Source of the DNA: a bacterium
GTDB lineage: Bacteria; Bacillota; Clostridia; Lachnospirales; Lachnospiraceae
Direction of reading: 5' to 3'
Length of the DNA: 64,000 nt
Assembly (NCBI GenBank): GCA_030524675.1
Contig: JAUNGE010000007.1
Coordinates: forward strand, 33,649 to 97,648
Numbering within the stretch: position 1 is the first letter of the stretch; every line of letters starts with the position of its first letter. Positions 41,751 to 51,641 of this stretch are shown piece by piece. A program made the translations under genes and the position numbers. A model generated the notes under the pieces. That model saw only the letters and a list, made by a program, of their open reading frames with translations. It did not search any database and was not told the origin of the DNA.

Positions 41751-42884
41751 ATGAATAAAGAAGATAAAATGAAAGCATTGGATGCTGCGTTGACACAGAT
41801 TGAGAAAGCGTACGGAAAAGGCTCCGTGATGAAACTTGGAGATTCTAACGTGAATATGAATATCGAGACTGTTCCGACCGGTTCGCTGAGTCTGGATTTG
41901 GCATTGGGACTGGGCGGTGTTCCGAGAGGAAGAGTGGTTGAGATTTATGGACCGGAGTCCAGTGGTAAGACCACAGTGGCACTGCATATGGTGGCCGAGG
42001 TGCAGAAGAGAGGCGGCATCGCGGGCTTTATCGATGCAGAGCATGCGCTGGACCCTGTCTATGCGAAAAATATCGGTGTAGATGTGGACAATCTTTACAT
42101 CTCTCAGCCGGATAATGGAGAGCAGGCACTGGAGATTACCGAGATGATGGTGCGCTCCGGTGCTGTGGATATCGTGATTGTGGACTCTGTGGCAGCGCTG
42201 GTGCCGAAGGCGGAGATTGATGGTGAGATGGGAGATTCCCATGTCGGACTGCAGGCACGTCTGATGTCCCAGGCTCTGCGAAAACTGACAGGTATCATCA
42301 GTAAGTCAAACTGCGTTGTTATCTTCATCAACCAGCTGCGTGAAAAGGTGGGTGTGATGTTCGGAAATCCGGAGACCACCACAGGTGGACGTGCTCTGAA
42401 GTTCTACTCTTCTGTACGTATGGATGTCAGAAGAATCGAGACTTTGAAGCAGGGCGGCGAGATGATTGGAAACCGTGTCCGCATTAAGATTGTGAAGAAT
42501 AAGATTGCTCCGCCATTCAAGGAGGCAGAGTTTGATATTATGTTTGGCAAAGGCATTTCCAGAGAGGGAGATATCCTGGATTTGGCGGCCAAAGAGGGCA
42601 TTGTGGAGAAGAGCGGCGCCTGGTATGCATACCAGGGTTCCAAGATTGGACAGGGACGTGAGAATGCAAAGAACTTTCTTGCCGCAAATCCGGATATCCG
42701 CGACGAGGTGGAGCAGAAAGTTCGCGAGAAATTCAATCTGAGCACAGAGGCAAAGGAAGAGAAGAGCGCTGCCAAATCAGGAAAAGAGACCAAGCCTTCC
42801 AAGGCAGTGAAAGAAGAAACGTCGGATGTGGCTGTGGAAAATTTCTTAGATGGGGAAGATGAGGAAGCTCCTGAGACAGAGTAA
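41751..42884 (+). CDS. recA: Recombinase A
   Basis: The start ATG follows GGAGG and gives 377 residues. RecA polymerises on single-stranded DNA, catalyses strand exchange and stimulates LexA self-cleavage. Walker A is GPESSGKTT near residue 66, Walker [10 protein letters not shown], and the DNA-binding loops sit around [21 protein letters not shown] and [19 protein letters not shown] (seen at about 155-215). A Lys/Glu-rich acidic C-terminal tail (about 335-377) is typical. It is followed two bases later by recX. Confidence 0.98.
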   Translation: MNKEDKMKALDAALTQIEKAYGKGSVMKLGDSNVNMNIETVPTGSLSLDLALGLGGVPRGRVVEIYGPESSGKTTVALHMVAEVQKRGGIAGFIDAEHALDPVYAKNIGVDVDNLYISQPDNGEQALEITEMMVRSGAVDIVIVDSVAALVPKAEIDGEMGDSHVGLQARLMSQALRKLTGIISKSNCVVIFINQLREKVGVMFGNPETTTGGRALKFYSSVRMDVRRIETLKQGGEMIGNRVRIKIVKNKIAPPFKEAEFDIMFGKGISREGDILDLAAKEGIVEKSGAWYAYQGSKIGQGRENAKNFLAANPDIRDEVEQKVREKFNLSTEAKEEKSAAKSGKETKPSKAVKEETSDVAVENFLDGEDEEAPETE

Positions 42885-42886
42885 AG

Positions 42887-43486
42887 ATGAAGATGACAGT
42901 GACAGCAATCCTTCCTTTGGACAGGCGAAGATGCAAAATTTTTCTGGATGGAGAGTTTGCCTTTGTCCTGTATCGGAGCGAGACGAAAAAATTTGGAATG
43001 GAAGAAAACAGTGAGCTGAAGGAAGCAGATTACTGTGAAATTATGCAGACCTTGTTGCCCAAAAGGGCCAGAGAGCGCGCCCTCTATTTTCTGAAGACAC
43101 AGGACCGCACAGAGGCGGAAATTTTGAGAAAACTGAGAGAAGGCGGTTATCCGCCTTCTGTCTGCCAGTCTGTGCTGGCATTTTTGAAAGAATACCACTA
43201 TGTGGATGATGCATCCTATGCAGCACGCTACATCGAGAGCCAAAAAGACAAAAAAAGTGCAAAAAGACTTCGCTATGATTTGATGCAGAAGGGGATTCCA
43301 GATACGCTTTTAAAAGAGCTTTTGGAGGAGAATCCCTGCGATGAGGAAAAGCAGATTCGTGCATGGCTGGAAAAGAAGCATTTGACCCCAGGAGAGCTCG
43401 ATAACAGGGAGCGCCAGAAAGCGATGGCCTCGCTGGCTAGAAAGGGCTTTTCTTGGGATGCAATCCAGCGGATTTTCCGGCTATAA
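42887..43486 (+). CDS. recX: RecA regulator RecX
   Basis: The 199-residue protein starts three bases after recA stops and so shares its SOS-controlled transcript. It is built from helical triads, with family landmarks ALYFLKTQDRTEAEILRKL, YHYVDDASYAARYIES and GIPDTLLKELL. RecX inhibits RecA filaments and ATPase activity. The N-terminal 60 residues form the extension with strands (CKIFLDGEFAFVLYRSE) common in Clostridia. Confidence 0.92.
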   Translation: MKMTVTAILPLDRRRCKIFLDGEFAFVLYRSETKKFGMEENSELKEADYCEIMQTLLPKRARERALYFLKTQDRTEAEILRKLREGGYPPSVCQSVLAFLKEYHYVDDASYAARYIESQKDKKSAKRLRYDLMQKGIPDTLLKELLEENPCDEEKQIRAWLEKKHLTPGELDNRERQKAMASLARKGFSWDAIQRIFRL

Positions 43487-43566
43487 TACTTGACAGCATC
43501 TTAAAAAAATATTAAAATTATAATGTTGTGTTATGTACAATGAAAATTAAATAAGGAGGTGTTCCT

Positions 43567-45114
43567 GTGCCACAAATTATAGTTGCGATATTTTTAACAG
43601 CAGTCATTGCAGGGATTATTTCCTGGATAGTAGCTACGAACCACTGCAAGCAGTCCTATGAGAAGACAGTGGGATCTGCAGAGGCAAAATCTAGGGAAAT
43701 CATAGATGAAGCATTGAAAATAGCAGAAACTAAGAAACGGGAAGCTCTTCTGGAAGCCAAAGAAGAATCTCTGAAGACAAAAAATGAACTGGAAAAAGAG
43801 ACGAAGGAGAGAAGAGCGGAGTTACAGCGCTATGAGAGGCGAGTATTAAGTAAGGAAGAAAATCTGGATAAGAAGACGGATGCAGTTGAGAAAAAAGAAA
43901 TTGCTCTGATTACCAGAGAGGAAGCTCTGAATAAGAGAAATGCAGAGGTAGACGAACTCTATACGAAAGGAATGCAGGAACTGGAACGAATTTCCGGTTT
44001 CACCTCCGAGCAGGCAAAAGAATATCTTTTAAAGTCCGTTGAGGAAGATATTAAGCACGATACTGCAAAATTAATTAAAGAGTTGGAAGCCCAAGCAAAA
44101 GAAGAGGCAGATAAGAAAGCAAAAGAATATGTTGTGACAGCCATTCAGAGATGTGCAGCAGACCACGTTGCAGAGACGACGATTACCGTTGTGCAGCTCC
44201 CGAATGATGAGATGAAGGGACGTATTATCGGACGAGAAGGCAGAAACATTCGGACGCTGGAGACAATGACAGGCGTGGAGCTGATTATTGATGATACTCC
44301 TGAAGCAGTTGTTTTAACAGGGTTTGACCCAATTCGAAGAGAAGTAGCAAGAATTGCACTGGAAAGACTAATCGTAGATGGCCGCATCCATCCGGCAAGA
44401 ATTGAAGAAATGGTGGAGAAAGCGCAGAAAGAAGTAGAGAACATGATTCGCGAAGAGGGAGAGGCCGCAGTGCTGGAAGTAGGTCTTCATGGAATCCATC
44501 CTGAGCTTGTAAAGCTGTTGGGACGCATGAAGTTTAGAACCAGCTACGGACAGAATGCCTTAAAACATTCTATCGAGGTCGCTCATTTAGCAGGACTTTT
44601 GGCAGCGGAGATCGGTGTCGATGTTCGTCTGGCAAAGCGTGCTGGTTTATTACATGATATTGGAAAAGCCGTTGACCATGAAAAAGAAGGCACTCATATC
44701 AAGCTGGGTGTTGAGCTGTGCCGCAAGTACAAAGAAAGTCCTATTGTCATCAATGCGGTGGAGGCACATCATGGTGATGTTGAGCCACAGAGCTTTATTG
44801 CATGTATTGTTCAGGCTGCAGATACGATTTCTGCCGCAAGACCTGGTGCAAGAAGAGAGACTCTGGAAACATATACAAACAGATTGAAACAGTTGGAAGA
44901 TATCACGAACTCCTACAAGGGAGTTGAGAAATCGTTCGCAGTTCAGGCGGGCAGGGAAGTGCGCATTATGGTAGTTCCTGAGAAAGTCAGCGATGATGAT
45001 ATGGTAATTATGGCAAGAGATATTGCAAAACAGATCGAGAACGAGCTGGAGTATCCAGGCCAGATTAAGGTAAACATCATCCGTGAATCCCGTGTGACAG
45101 AGTATGCGAAGTAA
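43567..45114 (+). CDS. rny: Ribonuclease Y
   Basis: A GTG start after AAGGAGGT gives 515 residues. An N-terminal membrane helix (residues 3-22) is followed by a long coiled coil (about 30-195). A KH domain ([22 protein letters not shown], about 205-270) and an HD domain with [14 protein letters not shown] (about 355-370) follow. RNase Y is the membrane-bound endoribonuclease that starts mRNA decay. It has its own spacer after recX with a possible promoter. Confidence 0.96.
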   Translation: MPQIIVAIFLTAVIAGIISWIVATNHCKQSYEKTVGSAEAKSREIIDEALKIAETKKREALLEAKEESLKTKNELEKETKERRAELQRYERRVLSKEENLDKKTDAVEKKEIALITREEALNKRNAEVDELYTKGMQELERISGFTSEQAKEYLLKSVEEDIKHDTAKLIKELEAQAKEEADKKAKEYVVTAIQRCAADHVAETTITVVQLPNDEMKGRIIGREGRNIRTLETMTGVELIIDDTPEAVVLTGFDPIRREVARIALERLIVDGRIHPARIEEMVEKAQKEVENMIREEGEAAVLEVGLHGIHPELVKLLGRMKFRTSYGQNALKHSIEVAHLAGLLAAEIGVDVRLAKRAGLLHDIGKAVDHEKEGTHIKLGVELCRKYKESPIVINAVEAHHGDVEPQSFIACIVQAADTISAARPGARRETLETYTNRLKQLEDITNSYKGVEKSFAVQAGREVRIMVVPEKVSDDDMVIMARDIAKQIENELEYPGQIKVNIIRESRVTEYAK

Positions 45115-45231
45115 AGGGATTCAGGCAGAACAGACAGACAAACAGGGCAAGTACGACGAATAGACAAAGAAAACTCAAAAAAAGCAGAAAACGTGCAGAA
45201 TATTTGAATGTTCGGAAACGGAAAATAACGG

Positions 45232-45270
45232 AAAAATGCTGTGCCAGCAAAAAACTGGTACAGCATTTTA
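45232..45270. terminator. Terminator after rny
   Basis: AAAATGCTGTGCCAG and CTGGTACAGCATTTT pair around a seven-base A-rich loop, with T's on either strand, between convergent rny and hpf. Confidence 0.8.
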
Positions 45271-45314
45271 AGTTTCAGTAAATTTCAGGGGTTAAATTCC
45301 AAAGCACGCAACTT

Positions 45315-45364
45315 TCGATTTTCATATCATGGTGGTGCCTGCGTCAGCAGGCATGTCCGTTTAG
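45315..45364 (-). repeat. TGAC-loop palindromic repeat, copy B
   Basis: On the minus strand the order is TAAACGGACATGCCTGC, loop TGAC, GCAGGCACCACCATG, then ATATGAAAATCGA. The seven-base arms TGCCTGC/GCAGGCA pair perfectly. It lies 20 bases beyond the hpf stop. Confidence 0.8.
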
Positions 45365-45383
45365 GTTTGATATGCCAGGAAAT

Positions 45384-45914
45384 TTAGAACTCTGGTTCAA
45401 TCAGTCCGTAGGTGTTGCCTTTGCGCTTGTAGACAACGTTAACTTCGTCGGTCTCGCTGTTTAAGAATACGTAGAAGTTGTGTCCAAGAAGTTCCATCTG
45501 GATACATGCTTCTTCGGGGTCCATCGGCTTTATGCCGAAGCGCTTGGTTTTCACGATGCGGATCTCATCTTCCTGCTGCGGCGTCTCTTCCTCAATGAAA
45601 TTCTGGCTGAAGAAAGAGGCAGACTGTTTGCGGTCAATCAATTTGTTCTTATATTTCTTAATCTGACGTTCAATAATTTCTTCTACTAAATCAATCGAGA
45701 CGTACATATCGCTGCTGGACTGCTCCGCACGGATAATGCCGCCTTTTACCGGAATGGTGACTTCGATTTTCTGCTTGTCCTTTTCTACGCTCAAGGTAGC
45801 ATGAACTTCGGTATCAGGAGTAAAGTATTTGTCCAGCTTCCCGATTTTATCCTGTACGGTATCCTTTAAAGCTGGGGTTACTTCGATATTTCTTCCAATA
45901 ATTGTATAACGCAT
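45384..45914 (-). CDS. hpf: Ribosome hibernation promoting factor, long form
   Basis: The 176-residue protein has an N-terminal S30AE/RaiA domain (about 1-105) that binds the 30S decoding centre. A C-terminal dimerisation domain (about 120-176) ends in YKRKGNTYGLIEPEF, the long-form signature. The long form joins 70S ribosomes into 100S dimers in stationary phase. RBS AAAGGAG precedes the ATG. It is divergent from secA. Confidence 0.95.
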   Translation of the reverse strand: MRYTIIGRNIEVTPALKDTVQDKIGKLDKYFTPDTEVHATLSVEKDKQKIEVTIPVKGGIIRAEQSSSDMYVSIDLVEEIIERQIKKYKNKLIDRKQSASFFSQNFIEEETPQQEDEIRIVKTKRFGIKPMDPEEACIQMELLGHNFYVFLNSETDEVNVVYKRKGNTYGLIEPEF

Positions 45915-45946
45915 ATGCTTCAGCTCCTTTTATTTGAGATGTCCTT

Positions 45947-45975
45947 AGTATACCACATAAAATGAAAAAATTCAA
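45947..45975 (-). promoter_or_regulatory. Promoter of hpf
   Basis: On the minus strand TTGAAT and TATACT are 17 bases apart, with an extended TGG before the -10, about 33 bases from the start codon. Confidence 0.7.
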
Positions 45976-46400
45976 TGAAAAAACTGTGAATTGTTTGAAA
46001 ACTTTATTTTTTATGCCTAAAGTTAATGGAAATACCGGCTGAGAAAGCATACCAATTTGCACGAAAGCGAACTGTGCTTTTGTGCGTTTGCCGAGGAATC
46101 CATACTTGGTTTTAGGCAACAGAATAGGTGGGGATTAGATGAGGGATTGAGGACACAAAACTAACGGTTGTCACACAGTAGATTTTCGTTTATAATTTAG
46201 CCATACACGAACAGTGATGGCTATATATAGGCGGCTGCGCTGGAAAATTTTATGCGAAAACTGACAATGGGTCGTTCACCGAAGTCTAAATTTTGTGTGA
46301 AAACCGTTGAATTAAGCGAAAGATAGTGATAAAATAGCATGGATTATAATATAATGGACGTGCGCCGTTTTAGAGCGCATCATATATAGGAGAGTGCAGA
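45976..46400 (+). other. Intergenic region and leader upstream of secA
   Basis: About 425 bases with no ORF. A small hairpin AGCCAT/ATGGCT lies at about 46197-46221, a TATAAT box at 46345-46350 with a poor -35, and a GTGCGC/GCGCAT hairpin at about 46360-46380 just before the ribosome site. No known riboswitch or T-box motif was recognised. Confidence 0.45.
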
Positions 46401-48974
46401 ATGAATGTATTTGAGAAAGTTTTTGGAACCCATAGCCAGAGGGAACTAAAGCTGATTTATCCCATTGTAGATAAGATTGAAGCGATGCGCCCAGAGATGA
46501 TGGCGTTAAGCGATGAAGAATTAAAAGATAAGACCAGAATCTTTAAGGAACGCCTGGCTGGCGGAGAAACTTTGGATTCTATTCTGCCGGAAGCATTTGC
46601 AGTTGTCAGAGAAGCTTCCAGACGAGTGTTGGGGTTGGAACATTTCCGTGTACAGTTGATTGGTGGAATCGTGCTTCACCAGGGACGTCTCGCAGAGATG
46701 AAAACCGGTGAAGGAAAAACTCTGGTATCTACTACTCCGGCATATCTGAATGCACTGACAGGAAAAGGTGTCCACATCGTTACCGTAAACGACTACTTGG
46801 CAAAGCGAGATGCCGAGTGGATGGGACGAATTCACGAGTTCTTGGGCCTTACTGTCGGGGTTGTCTTAAACTCCATGACACCCGATGAGAGAAAAAAAGC
46901 ATATGCGTGTGATATCACATATGTGACAAATAATGAATTGGGATTTGATTATCTTCGTGATAACATGGCTATCTATAAAGAACAGCAGGTGCTTCGCGGA
47001 CTGGAATATGCGATTATTGATGAGGTGGACTCTGTCTTGATTGATGAGGCGAGAACTCCTCTGATTATCTCTGGACAGAGCGGCAAATCCACAAAGCTGT
47101 ATGAGGTTTGTGATATCTTGGCGCACCAGCTGGTGCGCGGCAAAGAGTCCGCTGAATTTTCCAAGATGGCAGCGATTATGGGTGAGGAGATTGAGGAAGA
47201 GGGCGACTTTGTCGTGGATGAGAAGGACAAGGTGGTCAATCTGACTGCAGATGGTGTGCGCAAGGTGGAGGAATTTTTCCATATTGAGAACCTGGCAGAC
47301 CCGCAGAACTTGGAAATCCAGCACAATATTATCCTGGCACTTCGTGCGAACAATCTGATGTTCCGCGACAAGGATTATATCGTAAAAGACGATGAAGTTA
47401 TGATTGTCGATGAGTTTACAGGCCGTATTATGCCAGGACGCCGTTATTCGGATGGTCTGCATCAGGCGATTGAGGCAAAAGAGCATGTGAAGGTAAAACG
47501 TGAGAGCAAGACGCTGGCTACCATCACCTTCCAGAATTTCTTCAATAAATTTGCAAAGAAGGCCGGCATGACCGGTACAGCTCTGACGGAGGAAAAAGAG
47601 TTCAGAAATATTTACGGTATGGACGTTATCGAGATTCCGACAAACCGTCCAGTTATCCGTAAAGATTTGGACGATGCGGTATACAAAACCAAAAAAGAGA
47701 AATTCAATGCTGTTGTTGAGGCGGTCAAAGAGGCACATGCAAAAGGACAGCCGGTTCTGGTGGGCACGATTGCGATTGAGACTTCTGAGATGCTCAGCAA
47801 GATGCTGCACCGCGCCGGAGTTCCGCACAAAGTCCTCAACGCGAAGTTCCATGAGCTGGAGGCAGAGATTGTGGCAGATGCCGGTGTGCATGGCGCTGTT
47901 ACGATTGCGACAAACATGGCAGGCCGTGGTACAGATATTAAGCTGGATGACGAGGCAAAGGCAGCCGGTGGCCTGAAGATTATTGGTACAGAGCGCCACG
48001 AGTCCAGACGTATTGACAACCAGCTGCGCGGCCGTTCCGGACGTCAGGGAGACCCAGGAGAGTCTCGCTTCTACATCTCTCTGGAGGACGATCTGATGCG
48101 TCTGTTCGGTTCTGAGCGTCTGATGAATATGTTCACAGCGTTAGGTGTGCCGGAGGGCGAGCAGATTGAGCACAAGATGCTGTCCAGTGCGATTGAGAAG
48201 GCACAGAAGAAGATTGAGAACAACAACTACGGTATTCGTGAGAACCTTCTGAAATATGACGAAGTGATGAATGAGCAGCGCGAGATTATCTACGCTGAGA
48301 GAAATAAAGTGCTGAATGGCGACAATATGAGAAGCACCATTTTGAAGATGGTGACGGACATTGTGGAGAATGCGGTGGATCTGTCTATCCGCGACGATCA
48401 GGCGACTGCAGACTGGGATCTGAAAGAGCTGAACACATTGCTTCTTCCGGTCGTGCCGCTTCAGCCGGTGGTGATTCCGGATTCCCAGAAGAGCATGACA
48501 AAAGATGAGCTGAAGCACATGCTGAAGGAAGAGGCGACAAAGCTCTATGAGGCAAAGGAAGCGGAGTTTCCTGAGGCAGAGCAGATGCGTGAGATTGAGC
48601 GTATCGTGCTTCTGAAGGCGATTGACAATAAGTGGATGACACATATCGACGATATGGACCAGCTGCGCGACGGCATCGGTCTGCAGGCATACGGCCAGCG
48701 TGACCCGCTTGTAGAGTACAAGATGAGCGGATATGAGATGTTTGACGAGATGACAGCCGGAATCCGCGAGGATACTGTCCGTATTCTGCTGCACATCCGC
48801 GTAGAGCAGAAAATTGAGAGAGAGCCTGCAGCAAAAGTGACCGGAACCAACAAGGACGACACGTCTGTCCGCGCGCCAAAGAAGAGAGAAGAAAAGAAAA
48901 TTTATCCAAATGACCCGTGCCCATGCGGTTCCGGCAAAAAGTACAAACAGTGCTGCGGCCGTAAGGTAGTATAA
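46401..48974 (+). CDS. secA: Preprotein translocase ATPase SecA
   Basis: The 857-residue motor pushes unfolded preproteins through SecYEG. Walker A is MKTGEGKTL near residue 100-108, [15 protein letters not shown] is near 207, and [14 protein letters not shown] and the second ATPase domain with [11 protein letters not shown] are all present. The C-terminus carries the zinc motif [14 protein letters not shown] (about 840-853) for SecB or lipid contact. RBS AGGAGAG precedes the ATG. prfB follows after 50 bases. Confidence 0.98.
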   Translation: MNVFEKVFGTHSQRELKLIYPIVDKIEAMRPEMMALSDEELKDKTRIFKERLAGGETLDSILPEAFAVVREASRRVLGLEHFRVQLIGGIVLHQGRLAEMKTGEGKTLVSTTPAYLNALTGKGVHIVTVNDYLAKRDAEWMGRIHEFLGLTVGVVLNSMTPDERKKAYACDITYVTNNELGFDYLRDNMAIYKEQQVLRGLEYAIIDEVDSVLIDEARTPLIISGQSGKSTKLYEVCDILAHQLVRGKESAEFSKMAAIMGEEIEEEGDFVVDEKDKVVNLTADGVRKVEEFFHIENLADPQNLEIQHNIILALRANNLMFRDKDYIVKDDEVMIVDEFTGRIMPGRRYSDGLHQAIEAKEHVKVKRESKTLATITFQNFFNKFAKKAGMTGTALTEEKEFRNIYGMDVIEIPTNRPVIRKDLDDAVYKTKKEKFNAVVEAVKEAHAKGQPVLVGTIAIETSEMLSKMLHRAGVPHKVLNAKFHELEAEIVADAGVHGAVTIATNMAGRGTDIKLDDEAKAAGGLKIIGTERHESRRIDNQLRGRSGRQGDPGESRFYISLEDDLMRLFGSERLMNMFTALGVPEGEQIEHKMLSSAIEKAQKKIENNNYGIRENLLKYDEVMNEQREIIYAERNKVLNGDNMRSTILKMVTDIVENAVDLSIRDDQATADWDLKELNTLLLPVVPLQPVVIPDSQKSMTKDELKHMLKEEATKLYEAKEAEFPEAEQMREIERIVLLKAIDNKWMTHIDDMDQLRDGIGLQAYGQRDPLVEYKMSGYEMFDEMTAGIREDTVRILLHIRVEQKIEREPAAKVTGTNKDDTSVRAPKKREEKKIYPNDPCPCGSGKKYKQCCGRKVV

Positions 48975-49024
48975 AATGGTACGCAGGGGCGTATCTGAAT
49001 CAGAATAAAAAAGCAGGTGTAAGT

Positions 49025-50170
49025 ATGGTAGAATTAGATCAGTTTAAGTATACATTATCCACATACAAAAAGCCTTTGGAGGAAGTGTGGGATTCGCTGG
49101 ACCTGGATGCCAAGCTCAGAAAGATCGACGAGCTGGATAAAAATATGGAAGAGCCGAGCTTTTGGAATGATGCGGAGAAATCCACGAAAATTGTGAAAGA
49201 AGCAAAAAATCTCAAGGATACTGTGAATGAGTATAAAAAGCTGGAGACACAGTATGAGGAAATCGGCCTGATGATTGAGATGGGCTATGAAGAAAATGAC
49301 CCAGAGCTGATTCCGGAGATTCAGGAAATGCTGGACGAATTTACAAAGGAACTGGATGCCATGCGCATCCGCACACTCTTGACAGGGGAATATGACAAAT
49401 ACAATGCGATTCTGCGCCTGAATGCTGGTGCTGGCGGCACAGAATCCTGTGACTGGTGCAGCATGCTGTACCGTATGTACTGCCGCTGGGCAGACAGCAG
49501 AGGGTACTCGACAGAAGTTCTCGACTATCTGGACGGAGACGAGGCAGGTATCAAGTCCGTCACGATTCAGATTAACGGGGAGAATGCGTTTGGCTATCTG
49601 AAATCCGAGCGCGGCGTACATCGCCTGGTTCGTATTTCTCCGTTCAATGCGGCAGGAAAGCGCCAGACTTCCTTTGTGTCCTGCGATGTGATGCCGGATA
49701 TTGAGGAAGATTTGGATGTAGATATCAATCCGGATGACCTGCGCATTGATACGTACCGTTCCAGCGGTGCCGGTGGACAGCATATCAACAAGACTTCCTC
49801 CGCGATTCGTATCACCCATATTCCGACGGGAATCGTGGTGCAGTGCCAGAATGAGCGTTCTCAGTTCCAGAATAAGGACAAGGCAATGCAGATGTTGAAG
49901 GCAAAGCTGTATATGTTAAAACAGCAGGAAAACGCAGAGAAACTTTCCGATATCCGCGGCGATGTGAAGGAAATCGGATGGGGCAACCAGATTCGTTCTT
50001 ATGTACTGCAGCCGTACACGCTGATAAAAGACCACAGAACTGGTTTTGAGAGCGGAAATGTGGGAAGTGTGCTGGATGGAAATTTGGACGGTTTTATCAG
50101 CGCCTTCCTGAAGTGGCAGAGTTTGGGCGGAAAGCCGCAGCAGGATGCCGGCGATATGGATGATATGTAA
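49025..50170 (+). CDS. prfB: Peptide chain release factor 2, encoded without a programmed frameshift
   Basis: The 381-residue protein recognises UGA and UAA. It has the SPF anticodon-like loop (RISPFNAAGKRQTSF, about 205-218) and the catalytic GGQ (SGAGGQHINKTSS, about 247-259). In many bacteria prfB needs a +1 frameshift at an in-frame UGA near codon 25. Here the frame runs straight through that region (DSLDLDAK near residue 27) with no UGA. So the usual RF2 autoregulation is absent. The gene is 50 bases after secA. Confidence 0.96.
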   Translation: MVELDQFKYTLSTYKKPLEEVWDSLDLDAKLRKIDELDKNMEEPSFWNDAEKSTKIVKEAKNLKDTVNEYKKLETQYEEIGLMIEMGYEENDPELIPEIQEMLDEFTKELDAMRIRTLLTGEYDKYNAILRLNAGAGGTESCDWCSMLYRMYCRWADSRGYSTEVLDYLDGDEAGIKSVTIQINGENAFGYLKSERGVHRLVRISPFNAAGKRQTSFVSCDVMPDIEEDLDVDINPDDLRIDTYRSSGAGGQHINKTSSAIRITHIPTGIVVQCQNERSQFQNKDKAMQMLKAKLYMLKQQENAEKLSDIRGDVKEIGWGNQIRSYVLQPYTLIKDHRTGFESGNVGSVLDGNLDGFISAFLKWQSLGGKPQQDAGDMDDM

Positions 50171-50243
50171 TGATACCAGGGTCAAAAGGTCAGAAATCCG
50201 ATGAAAGCTTGCTTTCAAGAGGGTTTCTGACTTTGGGACCCGC
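50170..50243. repeat. 74-base GGGTCAAAAGG palindromic repeat, long form copy 2
   Basis: Nearly identical to 26021-26094, and it overlaps the last base of prfB. The stem GTCAGAAATCC pairs with GGGTTTCTGAC and the inner hairpin TGAAAG with CTTTCA. It could function as the prfB terminator. Confidence 0.8.
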
Positions 50244-50299
50244 CAAAAACATGAATAAGTAGCCATTTTTCAAAGAAAAATGAGCGAATTATGAATGTT

Positions 50300-50420
50300 T
50301 TTAGGGCGCCAGGCGCCAGTGACGCCTGCTTGGCGCCGACCGGAGCGGAGCGTAGACCTTGCGGGAGCACATAGTGCGGAGCAATCCGGTATCAAAGGGG
50401 TCAAAATACTTTTGTCCCCA
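50300..50420. repeat. Composite G/C-rich repeat with inverted short-form palindrome
   Basis: A GGCGCC-rich palindromic stretch (50306-50337) leads through GACCGGAGCGGAGCGTAGAC and GCGGGAGCACATAGTGCGGA into GAGCAATCC-GGTATCAAA. It ends with the short palindrome in reverse orientation (50397-50419). It is much richer in G/C than its surroundings. With the long-form copy at 50170 it makes a repeat cluster of about 250 bases. Confidence 0.65.
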
Positions 50421-50446
50421 CATCATTGGTAAAAATGGGATAAAAG

Positions 50447-50500
50447 AACCCGCTTCAGAAGCTGGCTTTGGATAGTTGGCCGTTTTTGAAGCGGGTTTTG
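50447..50500 (+). terminator. Terminator-like hairpin upstream of azlC
   Basis: AACCCGCTTCA and TGAAGCGGGTT pair around about 29 bases and are followed by TTTG. It may end the prfB transcript or attenuate azlCD, whose start lies 37 bases downstream. Confidence 0.6.
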
Positions 50501-50536
50501 TGTCATAGATTTATACATTCGGAGGACTTAGGAGTT

Positions 50537-51250
50537 ATGAATAATCGTGCTTTTTTCCAAGGTATTCGAGATGGGCTTCCTATCTGTCTCGGATACTTTT
50601 CTGTATCGTTTGCCTTTGGTATGACCTGTGTCATCTCAGGTTTTCCACTCTGGGCAGCGGTTCTCACATCTCTGTCTAACGTGACCAGCGCTGGTCAGTT
50701 TGCCGGAGTGAACCTGATTCTAGCGGATGGTGCCTATGTGGAGTTGGCTGTAACCACATTGATTATCAACATTCGCTATTTTTTGATGTCTCTCTCCATG
50801 TCGCAGAAAGTGGACCCATCTGTGAAACTCTGGCAGAGGCTTCTGATTTCTTTTGGTATCACGGATGAAATTTTTGCCGTTTCCATGCAGCATCCTGGAA
50901 CGCTGAAACCGCCCTATATGGCCGGACTGCTGCTGACGCCGATTGCCGGATGGACACTCGGCACGTTCTGTGGCGGCGCTATCACATCCCTGATTCCACC
51001 CGCGCTCTCTTCCGCTCTCGGAATCGCCCTGTACGGCATGTTTATCGCTATTGTGATTCCGCCTGCGCGAAAAGAAAAACCGATTTTATTTACGGTTGTT
51101 TTTGCCATCCTGTTGAGCTGTGTGTTTACCTATGCGCCATTCTTAAAACAGCTCTCTGGCGGCTGGGGAATTATCCTCGTCACGGTGATTGTGAGTGCAG
51201 TCGCTGCTGTGCTGTTTCCAGTAAAAACGCCGGATGAGGAAAACTTATGA
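50537..51250 (+). CDS. azlC: AzlC-family branched-chain amino acid exporter subunit
   Basis: The start at 50537 after GGAGGACTTAGGAG gives 237 residues with several membrane segments. Family landmarks are GIRDGLPICLGYFSVSFAFG at the N-terminus and SNVTSAGQFAG. AzlC with the small AzlD protein exports branched-chain amino acids or analogues. It overlaps azlD by four bases (ATGA). Confidence 0.93.
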   Translation: MNNRAFFQGIRDGLPICLGYFSVSFAFGMTCVISGFPLWAAVLTSLSNVTSAGQFAGVNLILADGAYVELAVTTLIINIRYFLMSLSMSQKVDPSVKLWQRLLISFGITDEIFAVSMQHPGTLKPPYMAGLLLTPIAGWTLGTFCGGAITSLIPPALSSALGIALYGMFIAIVIPPARKEKPILFTVVFAILLSCVFTYAPFLKQLSGGWGIILVTVIVSAVAAVLFPVKTPDEENL

Positions 51251-51579
51251 ATGGAGATTATTTTATGACTACTTCAAAAATTTTAACGAGTATCGCTGTT
51301 ATGGCAGTTATGACTTACTGTATTCGCGTTCTTCCGATGGCTATTTTCCGAAAGAAAATACAAAACCGTTTTGTTCAGTCATTCCTCGCTTACGTCCCGT
51401 ATGCAGTTCTGTCCGCAATGACATTTCCAGCTATCTTTTCATGCACAGATTCAACCGCATCTGCGGCGGCCGGATGTGCAGCAGCGGTTATCCTTGCATA
51501 TTTGGGAAAAAGCCTTCTGACTGTGGCAGTCGGTGCTTCTGTTGTGGTATATCTAGTACAGCTTTTCCTTGTGTTTTAG
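51247..51579 (+). CDS. azlD: AzlD-family branched-chain amino acid exporter subunit
   Basis: The 110-residue hydrophobic protein has about four membrane segments and the AzlD signature (VMAVMTYCIRVLPMAIF, LAYVPYAVLSAMTFPAIF). It forms the permease with AzlC; translation is coupled by the ATGA overlap. Another in-frame ATG at 51265 is possible. Confidence 0.92.
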   Translation: MNGDYFMTTSKILTSIAVMAVMTYCIRVLPMAIFRKKIQNRFVQSFLAYVPYAVLSAMTFPAIFSCTDSTASAAAGCAAAVILAYLGKSLLTVAVGASVVVYLVQLFLVF

Positions 51580-51641
51580 CAGATAATTTGTTACTATATA
51601 AGTAGAAATTCAGATATTTCTTGCTGAAAGGAGGCTTTTTT

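Noticed and set aside
45976..46400. T-box or other amino-acid riboswitch before secA.
   Set aside because: No AGGGTGG-type T-box sequence or known aptamer core is present.
46866..47999. 377-codon ORF on the minus strand.
   Set aside because: It is antisense to secA, Cys/His/Leu-rich as typical for shadows, with no ribosome site or motif.
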